NCBI GenBank assembly: GCA_015680685.1
Contig: MNCI01005012.1
Span: forward strand, 262,935 to 326,934
Reading direction: 5' to 3'
DNA length: 64,000 nt
Source of the DNA: Gnetum montanum
Taxonomy: Eukaryota; Streptophyta; Gnetopsida; Gnetales; Gnetaceae
Part shown: positions 33,245 to 42,700 of the stretch, piece by piece
Layout: each line of letters opens with the position of its first letter
How positions within the stretch are numbered: position 1 is the stretch's first letter
The notes under the pieces: generated by a model
What the model saw: the letters and a program-made list of their open reading frames with translations, nothing else
The model's database searches: none
What the model was told of the DNA's origin: nothing
Program-made: the position numbers and the translations under genes

Positions 33245-33505
33245 ATGATGGATGCATCTAACAACATCCTGGGTGCTATGCTTACACAATTGGACAATAA
33301 CAAATACCCATACTACATCCACTGTGCAAGTCAAAGCATTGTGGGAGCACAATTAAATTACACCACTAAGGAGAAAGAACTAATGGTAGTGGTGTATGCT
33401 CTTGAAAAGTTCAAGCACTATGTGCTTGGCTACAAAGTATTTGTACACACGAACCATAGTACAATCTGCTTCCTCATGAATAAGCCAATAATGAAAAGAG
33501 ACTGA
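33245..33505 (+). pseudogene. R3 RNase H domain
   Basis: Open frame with MMDASNNILGAMLTQLDNNK, YYIHCASQSIVGAQLNYTTK, EKELMVVVYALEKFKHYVLG and VFVHTNHSTICFLMNKP. The first Asp and the Glu are present. YTDH is HTNH. A frameshift follows into the tether region. Confidence 0.85.
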
Positions 33506-33679
33506 GAATGTGGTTTCTAACCATCTCTCCCACTTAAGATATGATAATAAAGAGAAGGAGAGCCTGCTCTCTGATTAGTTTCCAAATTAACTCTTCTTTA
33601 TAGGAGCAATAAATAACCAAAAATCCATAGAAATAATATGGTATAATGGCATCCTCATCTATCTTCTCACTTAAGAGAT

Positions 33680-34925
33680 GCCACAAGATCTTAACTTTAG
33701 AAAGAAGCAACAATTTCTTCATGGGGCCAAATACTTCATGAAAATAAATGGATACCTTTACAAGGTGTGTGCCATTGTCCTGATTCATTGGTATGTCCCT
33801 GATGAAGATCAACTGTGCGTTCGATAGGATGCTCACGAAGGACCTTGTGGAGGCCACTATGTAAGGAGATGCATGGCCATAAAAATCCTAATGGCAGGAT
33901 ACTATTGGCCTACAATATTTAGGGATGACCACAAATTTGTTTGATCTTGTGAATGTTGTCAATGAGATGGTAAGATAACCACTCGAATAGAAAGTTCTCA
34001 ATAGTGGATTCATCACTAGAGCCTTTTGACATATGGGGCATTGAATTCATGGGTTCCATCACACCCATGTCCAATGGAAAGGCATATATCATTATAGCAG
34101 TCGACTACTACATAAAATGGGTAGAAGCAACAACTGTTATTGATTGTACATCATCCACTACTACTAGATTTATATAGCAAAATGTTGTAAATAGGTTTGG
34201 GGTGCCATGTGCACTAATTTCTGACAATGGAACTCATTTCACAAGTGTCACTTTTAGAAAATTAATGCAATGGTTGGGATTGAACATAAATTAACAACAT
34301 CCTACCACCCCCAAGCCAATGGTCAAGTAAAGGTAACTAACATGGAGATCACAAAGATCTTAACAAGAACCATAGACAAATATAGGAGAGATTGGAGCAC
34401 CAAACTCAATGATTCCCTTTGGGCCTATTGCAAAACATCAAAACTCCCTATTGGCTACTCTCCCTACGAGTTACTGTATGGAAAACTTCCAACACTTCCA
34501 ATCTAGTCCAAGCTCTGTACACTCTCAACAACCTGTGATCTAGATCTTGATCTAAGTCTAGCAAAGAAAGAAAGATTGATCAACCTAAATGTGCTAGATG
34601 AAAATCAATTGGTGGCCCTATCTTTGAATAAGGTGTACAAGGCATTCAACAAATAATGTCATGACCTTAAAATATAGAAAGTAACATTTCAACTAGGTGA
34701 TAAGGTTCTCTATTGGAACCCCACACATGTACCCTAGAAGACAAAATCCCAAACGTTGTGGAAGGGACCTTATATAATTGATCAAACCTTTCCCTCTGGG
34801 GCCATGTTAATTTACAAGCCTAAAAGCTCAAATAAAAAGTCATTGATCAACATCTAACAAGTAAAACCTTTCCTAAAGCCAAGACAAGCCAATGCAACTA
34901 CCACCTCAACAGATGGACAACCACG
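33680..34925 (+). pseudogene. R3 integrase
   Basis: A weak zinc-binding segment near 33840-33970 is followed by core blocks around 34030-34260. The open segment 34270-34506 reads EHKLTTSYHPQANGQVKVTN, MEITKILTRTIDKYRRDWST and SPYELLYGKLPTLPI. The catalytic Glu of the ...GQVEV... motif is Lys here. A C-terminal domain with QLGDKVLYWNPTHVP and WKGPYIIDQTFPSGAMLIYK follows at about 34690-34830. No chromodomain is visible. Confidence 0.82.
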
Positions 34926-34939
34926 TTCCACTTTTTGAG

Positions 34940-36570
34940 TCTCCTCCTTCCAACTCAATTATGGGGGAGATGGCCATCCATGCGGATGATCCATATGGCT
35001 TTTCAGTTTTTCTACTTTTTGTTTTTTTTTCACATTTTTGATTTTACAAGTTATTTATTTTACAAATTTTTTATTTTCAAATTTTTCCCAATTTTGCACC
35101 ATCCTTAGTACCTTTGAACTTTTCTTGATTATTTTACACTTTCTTATATATTTTACTTTTTTTTGTTTTTTTAAGTGTGAATTTTCATTATTTTTGCTAA
35201 TAAAAGTGTTTTATTACTATAGGACACAAGGCTACTATTGTTATTTACTAATGATGGTTTGTGCTTAATGTTCTGATTGTCGATGTCTGGTTTCTATTTT
35301 TGAATTTTTTTATCTGATGACTATGACATGGTTCATTTTTCATGGAACAGATAGTGAGTCCATGTCATCTACCCACCCAATAAACTTTATGGTTTTCCTT
35401 GTTCTAGAAGTTTGAGGTCCCTTCCATTAAAGAAACTTTTAATTAATTGGTGACCTTAGTAGTTCCAAAATTGAGAAAGATTCAAAGGTTTGTAGATGGT
35501 GTGCCTTCAAGGAGACTCAATAATCCTTGTACTCTTCTACTTACTTCAGTGCTTGGATGTCTTTCATGAACTTCTTACCATTCCATTTCAACCACTAATA
35601 GGAAGTCAAATAAATTCTTTACATGGTGTAGTTTCCATCCAAAATAAAAAAAATATGGGAGTTCAAAGCACACCCCTTAGACACAATAAACAAATAATTC
35701 TTTGCATGGTATGGTTTCCATTTCAAAAAAAATGATGGGAATTCAAAGCACACCCCTTAGACAAATAAACAGGCTACAAGCACTGGTTATGGGTAAAGAA
35801 AGACATGTGTCCATGCCTAAAGGTCCCTTCTAAGTAAGGCCCTCTCTCTCTCTCAGTTCCTACTTCTCTTTTCTTCTCTTTTTCAAATAGTTGTTGCTTG
35901 ATGAAAGCACTCTTGTGTCTAAAGTGGGTTGATCAATCTTGGAGTGGTGATATGAAGTCACTGAAAGAGGCTGGTTTTGGTCTGAACTAAGGATGGATCT
36001 TCTTAGGTCATTTTAAATACATATTCCATAAGGAACTTCTTATGACCTCAATTTGGAATTCCATCTCACCTTCTTGGTCATCCATCTATGCTGCCATAAC
36101 TCACCTCACTACCGATTTCTATGTTATGCTCGCTGCCTTAGTTTGATGTGTTGGAATTCTTGGATGGATTCTTTTTGGTTGGTCCTTAACTTTTCATGAT
36201 CATTAATTAACTATGGGGCCCATGGACTCCTTAGTTAGGGTTATGCAAGGGCAACAAGGACATGAGCCTACTATGGGGAGCACCTACTTACATATCTCTT
36301 GGTTTGATTAGTTAAGTCCCTACCTTCAACATTGTTACAATCCTATCTTTGGCATATTCCATTATGCACACCACTCTGTACTCCTTGACCTCTCATTTTC
36401 CATCCAATTTTTATCATTTTCCCTAATTTTCTTAATTTTTGAAACTTCAACATTCTCTTCTCACATTTTCATCATGTTCATAGCTATTTGGGCTTCCATT
36501 TAATCCTAATTTTGTTCAAAGTCTCTTTGTAATTTTCAAGTTTTAACGAAGTCAACAGAAGTCAATGATG
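34940..36570 (+). other. R3 post-integrase non-coding region
   Basis: T-rich at 34995-35180, then mixed sequence. It contains two short repeated blocks (GGAGTTCAAAGCACACCCC near 35660, GGAATTCAAAGCACACCCC near 35738), the second also present in R5 near 54658-54680 and, reversed, in R6 near 60580. No ORF with recognisable similarity. Confidence 0.65.
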
Positions 36571-36575
36571 GTTAA

Positions 36576-36660
36576 CAACTACGTTGATGAGGCCCTGTCG
36601 ATCTAGTGGATCACGTCGACTAGGCCCCATCGACATAGTACACAAATACTATAAATACCA
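36576..36660 (+). promoter_or_regulatory. R3 internal U3-like promoter block
   Basis: The block carries TGATGAGGCCCTGTCGA, then GTCGACTAGGCCCCATCGAC, and ends in CTATAAATACC (TATA at 36650-36657). The same units occur in U3 of R3's own LTRs (for example 38999-39110 and 19340-19470). It sits upstream of a leader, an intron and the aORF. Inference: a second promoter producing a separate aORF transcript. Confidence 0.6.
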
Positions 36661-36803
36661 CTAAACACTTAGGAACTTTTCACATTTGATCCATAATGCC
36701 CAAGGAGTTTTTGCAATTTTCAAAGCCCAAAACATTCCTAAGCCTATAACTCTCACATCGTTTATTCAAATCATCCTGTTCTTTGATCCTACAATTACCA
36801 AAG

Positions 36804-37093
36804 GTAAGCTCTTAGTCATGGGGGTAGTAAACCCCAAGGTTTTGATGATAATTTTTTTGAAATTTTTTCTACGTCCCCTAAAAGGTTAAGTGATTTGATA
36901 TTAAATTATTAATTTTTGAGAATTTAGCCCTTCCAACAACTTCAATAAACCAAAGATTAAATTAATAATTAACTACTTAATCTATCCAACCATAATCACA
37001 CCTTAGCCAAATGTAACCCCCTCATGAGACAAGGTATTCCAATCATTCTAAGTTACATAATAATTACTAATCCATTGTTATGTGTAATTACAG
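36804..37093 (+). other. Putative intron in the R3 aORF leader
   Basis: Donor AAAG/GTAAGC at 36803/36804 and acceptor TTACAG at 37093, directly before ATG at 37094. R5 has the same donor (AGAG/GTAAGC) and an acceptor at the same place. The exon before the donor is conserved among R3, R4 and R5. Confidence 0.5.
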
Positions 37094-38750
37094 ATGGCAC
37101 CAAGACCAAAGAGACCACAAGAGGATGGACCATCACAACCATGTGAGAAGTGACCTAAAGGAGGAACAATCCAATAAGAACATGGACAAGAACAAGCTAA
37201 GGCAACCCATGCAACAGGACCTCTCAGAGACATGGCCAAGGTGGAACCTGTTCAACAAATTCCCAAAGAGGTAGCCACATCTAAACATTCACAACAAGGT
37301 GAAGTGCCAGGCCTTGTACCCAAACTAAAATTCACACTCACATATGCATGTCTTGACATAACTGGAAGTCATGAGGTCCAACGCTTAGTTCTCTAAGAAT
37401 CAAATTTTGGAGCATTCCTTGAATGGTCTCTAGAAGATGTCAAAACTCAACTATAAGCCTCGCCCATGTGGCCAATCATCACTTTTAGTGAAGAGTGGTA
37501 CATGGAAGAAACGTATCTCTTCTAAAATAATAGGAAAACAAGATCCTCTATGAAAATCATGGACATCTAAGTGTCCTACTCAGTGGAGGCCATCGCATAG
37601 GTCCTTGGGCTACTAGATGGTAGAGTTGTCAACACAAGGCAACCCCAAAGCAAAGGAGTGGACACAGTAGTGTTATGGGGTTGACCACAAGAAGTTTGGC
37701 ATGCTCACACTAGTAGAGTAAGTCTATTTTAAGATAGTAGCCTACCATCTCAATCCAATGGTGAGGCCCAATACGATAACAACCTTCTCTGCCTGAGCAT
37801 GCACCGCTTTAAGTGGTAAATTTCTAGAAAATCTTCCACAACTAATCTATCTAGAGATAGAAAAGCACTTCAAGGAGAATGAACATGGAATAAATACCTT
37901 GCCCTTCCCCTAATTGATTATAAAACTATGCAAAAGGGTAGGGATAGTCCACTATGCAAATGATACACTCAAACATGCTCCTAGTGCTTTGTGGACTAAG
38001 ATGATAAAGGATAAGATGCTTGCCATGACCACAGAAGAGGTGCAACAATATCCAGCTCCACCACCTACTCATGAGCAAATACTAGAGGCCTGTATGGTGA
38101 TTAAACACATTGTCAATGGGATTGATGCCTACAACAAGGAAAAAATTCGCATGAAAGAGTTGCAGATTGAAGAGATGATGGAGTACATGAAGCTGTCCAA
38201 TCTCTGTTATGCAAACCTAGTGATGCTAACTACAAGACGACCATGATCTAAACTTAAAAAGAAAGTGGCCAACTCATACTTGTTGTACAAGGCCAAGTTC
38301 AAGATCCATAAAGACACCAACCAAAAGCTTGCAGTTGTGAATGTTGAACTTGAGGTTCTCAAGGCAAAATTTACTAACCAAAGATCAATCGCAAGGAACT
38401 TGGCCAAAAGAATGAATGACTACCATGCACTGCAAGACACACTTCATGTGTTCAACATAGAGCATAAGTAATTCACAACCTAGTCTGTCAATGTGAACGA
38501 GCTCTTCCCTGTTTTGCCGTATCCTTGGGATGTTCCAACCCTAGCCCACATCAGTGAAGCTATGTGGACTATGAATGATCCCAGGAGTAAAGAAGAGAAA
38601 GTGAAGATGTTATTAATTATTTTTTACCTTTCACCTAAATTAGTAGTAGTAGCAAGATAGCCATAGCTGCCTCTGCCACCACACATGCCTGAAGCTGGTG
38701 AACTTCCCTTAGAACCTCAGGAGCTACCACCGCCTGGGACTATCTAACCT
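37094..38750 (+). pseudogene. R3 additional ORF (aORF)
   Basis: Begins MAPRPKRPQEDGPSQPCEK followed by a stop and PKGG, the same layout as R4 and R5. A globular part near 37395-37560 holds SNFGAFLEWSLEDVKTQL, related to NFGPFAEFASEVVRDHL in R4. The frame at 37914-38246 and its continuation to 38470 is charged coiled coil (LQIEEMMEYMKLSNLCYANL, then AKFKIHKDTNQKLAVVNVEL). The tail is Pro-rich (LPPHMPEAGELPLEPQELPP). It lacks the long region between the globular and coiled parts that R5 has, so it is shorter. Function unknown; it carries many stops. Confidence 0.65.
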
Positions 38751-38982
38751 TCTCCATCAACTTTACACCATCAAAAAATGTGCTATCTAGTTTTGAACAA
38801 TCATGTCATGGTGTTTAATTTTGTTTCATGAACACCACAATTTTTTTAATGTGTTGATCCACACACTGGGCACTCAATTGTTATGTCCATTTTGTCTTGT
38901 TTTGTTTTGTTATGTCAAAGTCAGTCAATAATTCCATACCTTCCCAATTTTGTAAAGAATTCAAGGACAAGTTTTCATTTAG

Positions 38983-38993
38983 TCATGGGGGTA
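38983..38993 (+). other. R3 polypurine tract
   Basis: GTCATGGGGGTA immediately upstream of the 3' LTR. Confidence 0.65.
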
Positions 38994-39932
38994 TGATGAG
39001 TTTTGGTTTGTCACATTGACTAGGCCCCATTCACATATTTTGTTTCATTGACGAGGCCCCATCAACTAGGCCCTGTCAACAAGGCCCTATCGATGTAGTC
39101 AATTGCATCAACATGGCCTCATTGATGCAAGGGTTTGTCCTAGTCTATAAATACAAGACACCAACCACATTTATAGCAATAAATTCTCATAGTAGTAGTA
39201 GAGATCTTGCATTTTGTCTATTTGAAAGTTAAAATATTTTTCCCAACTGTCCACAGTAGGAGTCATTGTGTGTATAAATCTTTATTCAAGCATTATTGTG
39301 CCTAAGCACAACAGTGTGTGCAGTAATAAAGATGAGCTTTCTAATAAACCTTATAGCATTCTGGATAGATTAAATATTCTTTTATGCATTTAATGTTTTC
39401 AATTACTTATTCAATGTTTTCCAATAATTAAGCTAATTAAGATAACTAAGCAAGATAAGCTAGATAGATTAAATACATAAGTACAACCACTTCAAGTGTA
39501 ACATGTATTCACTTGGTACTCCCAACAGCATTATTGCTTGGTATGCCTAGTAGCGTAGCACTTGGTAACCCAGCAGTGGATACATGGGTTCAAGACATGT
39601 ATAAAAAGTGGGACCATATACTTATGTTAGCATCAGCTAGAGGCCAGTAGGTTAGTTACATTGAATTAACTATTAAATTACCTTGTCTTTATCTCTATTC
39701 AAGCACCAAGACTATAAACATAAAAATACAAAAATTGTATGCCTCAATTACACTTAACCATACCATGTGCTTCACAAGTGTAATTGGAAGACAATGAATA
39801 ATCTTAGGATAAGGTTCACTGCTTAGAAGACTAGTGCACTGGAAACTATAAAGTCCATAGAATTTGACAAAATCGCGCATGAATGCTTATGATTTGTATG
39901 GTTGGGCATAAGGTGTACCTTGCCGCTCATCA
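38994..39932 (+). repeat. R3 3' LTR
   Basis: Begins TGATGAGTTTTGGTTTG and ends GCCGCTCATCA. It aligns along its length with 19324-20239. The end forms a 7-bp inverted match with the start. Confidence 0.88.
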
Positions 39933-39937
39933 AATGT
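39933..39937. repeat. R3 target-site duplication, right copy
   Basis: AATGT, one change from CATGT at 19319-19323. Confidence 0.7.
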
Positions 39938-40560
39938 GAAGATGATCCCATCATATAAGTAGAGCTTACTATTAGGATTACTATAGGACTTGGTATATAA
40001 AGAAAGGCTAGTGGTGTAGATGGAGTTTTCGAATTCAAAGTATTTACTAGTTGCCTAGTTCCTCCCATTGTGGTTACATAATTTGATATTGGGGTAGTAT
40101 TTTGAAACCCTACTCACATAGTTGAACTCATGGTTGATATTGTAGTAGTTGAAATATCAAATATAGGATCAACAGATATGGAAAAATTATATTGTATTCT
40201 TTCTTTTCCTACTCTAAAATTTTGCTTTGTCAAAGGGGAAGAATAATCAGAACTTAAATGTATTCATTCCTCTATGCTTGTAAAGACTAAGTGTGCTCTT
40301 AGAAGATTGAATTCTAGTTGGTTTTCTTTGTTGATTTCATTTAACAAGTACACTCTTCTTTGGCACATTCATGGGCTACCATTCCTAAGATTCTACAAAG
40401 TGATTTGATGGCTCCTTCCATTGCAGCTTTAATTACAACTTTCTTAATAGTCTTTAATAGTTGGGTAATAAGAGGAGTTGATTCTTGGGATTTTTCCTTA
40501 TTTTTAGATTTCTTTATGCAAGAAAAACAAGTAAAAGAAATCATTTCTCCGATTAGTCAA
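39938..40560 (-). pseudogene. R1 gag, N-terminal part
   Basis: The minus-strand frame from 40544 reads MISFTCFSCIKKSKNKEKSQ and continues to 40341 with VVIKAAMEGAIKSLCRILG. A degraded stretch follows, ending in TPSTPLAFLYIPSPIVILIV and YMMGSSSH at about 39940. The frame resumes beyond R3 at 19318. The N-terminal 60 residues are Lys/Ser-rich. I infer gag from its place after the PBS; it has no clear domain. Confidence 0.6.
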
Positions 40561-40641
40561 AAGAAAGAAAAAAATCAAAATGTATATAAAAAATATGAAA
40601 TTAAAACATATAGAACCCTTGATGGTGATTAAATCTACCAG

Positions 40642-40661
40642 CCTCCCTAGTAATGGTGCCA
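40642..40661 (-). other. R1 primer-binding site (tRNA-Asp type)
   Basis: Minus-strand TGGCACCATTACTAGGGAGG lies 3 bases from the 5' LTR end. It is a decayed version of the plant tRNA-Asp site. Confidence 0.75.
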
Positions 40662-40664
40662 AAT

Positions 40665-41995
40665 TGACAAGCTAGCCAAAGTTTAGTGTTGAGTTACCTT
40701 AGTAGTTATCTTTGTTGCAACAATTATCACCTTGTTTGTGACTAACTCATGAGTTGTATCCATGGAGGAATAGCTCAAAGTCAAAAAGATCATTAAGACA
40801 AATAACAATTAGATTTGAACTCAATCAAAAACGCCACACTTATGACTATCACTAATAAGTAAAACTAGTAATACTTCACCTTAACTTCTCAAAATAAGTT
40901 AAAAGATGAAATTGGCTAATTAAACCAAATTAAAATTAAATAAATTTATCATTAATACAAAATATTACAAAGAATACATCACCTAATTCATGACCCTGCT
41001 TTGCTACCTTCCCAATCACCCTTGTGTTCCTACTTGGACTCAATCACTTACACTATATTCCACTCCTCCATCATTGCATGGCCAACCATAGCATCTAGCT
41101 CCACATGTAGTTGTGCCTACACATCATTGTGCATGCCCACCTATGCCAAAACCCACTCTAGTAGGATCAATGATTTAGGCCTAATCATGTCATGCTTTTA
41201 AGCATTTTGGTGTCCTATGTCATGCTCAATGATTTGAACATCAATTCTAGGATGAATCTCCTCATAATGTATGCAAAATCACACTATTCAGATGATACAA
41301 GAAAGATTTTCAATGAAATGAGGAATCATGATCTCATTTCATGGAATTCCATGATTGTTGCACATGCGAAGAATGAGTAGAGTGAAGTAGCCCTTCAGCT
41401 TTTTGATGAAATGCAGTTGGAAGGTGTGAAACCTAATAATATCACTTTTATAGGAGTTCTTGCTACTTGCTATCATTTGGGTCTTAGAGCCAAAGGTGAC
41501 GTTGTTGAGGATGTCCTTTGTGATGTTGAGGTGGCTACTAACAATGGCCATTCAAATATCCATGTGTGCTAAGATAAAATGGCCACACTAAATAACACAT
41601 GTAACCACTACCCTAATTCTAATATATATAATGTCTATATAGTTTACATATCTTTCCCAATTGGAACCATTTACTAATTTAATATGTTTCATAACCATAC
41701 TAAACCTACTTACAAACTAAATGAGGAACATACTAGCCAATGTACTCAAAAGACTAATTCTCACATACAACTATAATTAACACCAATAAGCCTAATCAAA
41801 CTAACTAATATAAAAACTACCCATAATCATATTATAATTATATCAACTATAACCTACAATACAATAAACTAAAATAGACATTAATTAAATACTAATCAAA
41901 TAATTAACAATATGTAATACAAAATGAAATTGATTAAAATGCATGAATTTTACAAGGATGCTTATTTAAAAACTGAACCATTTTGGGGTTTAACA
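40665..41995 (-). repeat. R1 5' LTR
   Basis: On the minus strand it runs from TGTTAAACCCCAAAA (41995) to CTAGCTTGTCA (40665). It lacks about 520 bp present in the 3' LTR; the join is at a CTACC repeat near 41010, and the lost segment holds the TATA box. The PPR fragment is retained. Confidence 0.85.
41225..41540 (+). pseudogene. PPR-protein gene fragment in the R1 5' LTR
   Basis: The same exon piece as 4494-4830. Plus-strand residues MNLLIMYAKSHYSDDTRKIF, SWNSMIVAHAKNE, a stop, then SEVALQLFDEMQLEGVKPNN and ITFIGVLATCYHLGL. Unlike the 3' LTR copy the frame stays open through GVLATC, but it has a stop at 41378. The two copies have decayed independently, as expected for paired LTRs. Confidence 0.85.
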
Positions 41996-42000
41996 AGGAT
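41996..42000. repeat. R1 target-site duplication, right copy
   Basis: AGGAT against AGGAC at 3377-3381. Confidence 0.7.
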
Positions 42001-42700
42001 CATTTAGCTTGTTTTATTATTGCAAGAAAATTATTTTCCTTGATGTGTGATTTTCCGTCTTAGTAGTCTCAATTTCCTCCATTTTTTCTAGAAATTTTGG
42101 CTAATGTCTTGGTATATGTTGCTTAGCCCACTTGCTCATACCTAGTTTGTGACTCTCTCTTGGTTGACTGGTTAACATAGTTTGGATAATAGAGTTCATG
42201 AGTAGAGCTAGTTTTGGTGTAGGCCTCTATGCATTAACTCTTTTCCAAGCCTTTTATTATTGGCTACCTTTAAGTGGCTTTAGTTGTTGGTTTGCTGATA
42301 GGTTATTTTTATCACCTTTACATTGATGGTTTCTTGTTACTTGGTTATAACATTGTTTAGGTATTGGCCATGATATGTAAGCATTGGTCATGGGTTATTT
42401 CAAGTTTTCTTATTGATAGTAGAGGCACCCTAATAACAAAAGGTTCCATAGTCTTAATGGGAATGATGATGTCTTGTTTAGGCCATGATGTTGATGCCAT
42501 TGAAGGTGGAACATGTATGATAAAAGCCTCTTTTGGGATTGGATGTGGTGGTACCCATATAACAAAGGGTGCTCTAGGCTTAGGTTCTAGGAAGAAGTAC
42601 TAGCTAGTGATACTTTAATGAAAAACAATGCCCTAGGAGGATTAGATCATTTGGTTACTACAAGGCTATATTACAAGATTTATTGTTGGCATTTAGGAAG
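42001..42700 (-). other. R0 gag-protease interval, no clear domain
   Basis: No recognisable motif. By position this is the R0 stretch between gag and protease. Minus-strand frames contain many stops. Confidence 0.45.

Larger units (their letters stand above)
19324..39932 (+). mobile_element. R3, Ty3/gypsy element with additional ORF
   Basis: LTRs of 916 and 939 bp (19324-20239, 38994-39932) share TGATGAG...ATCA ends. Between them are an Asp-type PBS, a split gag, protease, RT, RNase H, integrase, a long 3' region with an internal TATA-containing block, an apparent intron and a further ORF (aORF), and then the purine tract ATGGGGGTA. R4 is inserted in gag just after codon 26. Without R4, R3 is about 12.1 kb. 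It lies inside the gag of R1, in the opposite orientation. Frames contain numerous stops. Confidence 0.88.
3382..41995 (-). mobile_element. R1, Ty3/gypsy element hosting the nest
   Basis: In minus orientation the order is 5' LTR (40665-41995), tRNA-Asp-type PBS, gag, protease, RT, RNase H, integrase, a 3' untranslated region, a purine tract and the 3' LTR (3382-5233). Three insertions interrupt it, each with its own TSD: R3 in gag, R2 at the end of RT, and the LINE L8 between RT and RNase H. Removing them leaves about 10.9 kb. Gag and pol style (a gag-to-protease linker like 'PPFP...HLHIPL...YAKYLREL', integrase without visible chromodomain, Asp PBS) fit the Athila/Tat side of plant Ty3 elements. 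All reading frames carry many stops, so the element is dead. Confidence 0.85.

Noticed and set aside
38994-39932. R3 LTRs as two unrelated solo LTRs
   Set aside because: The near-matching TSD (CATGT/AATGT), the PBS after one, the purine tract before the other, and R1 gag text resuming across the whole interval favour one element.
40360-40632. Plus-strand open frame of 90 residues with a hydrophobic stretch
   Set aside because: It lies antisense to the R1 gag start next to the PBS and has no recognisable similarity. It is a shadow of that frame.
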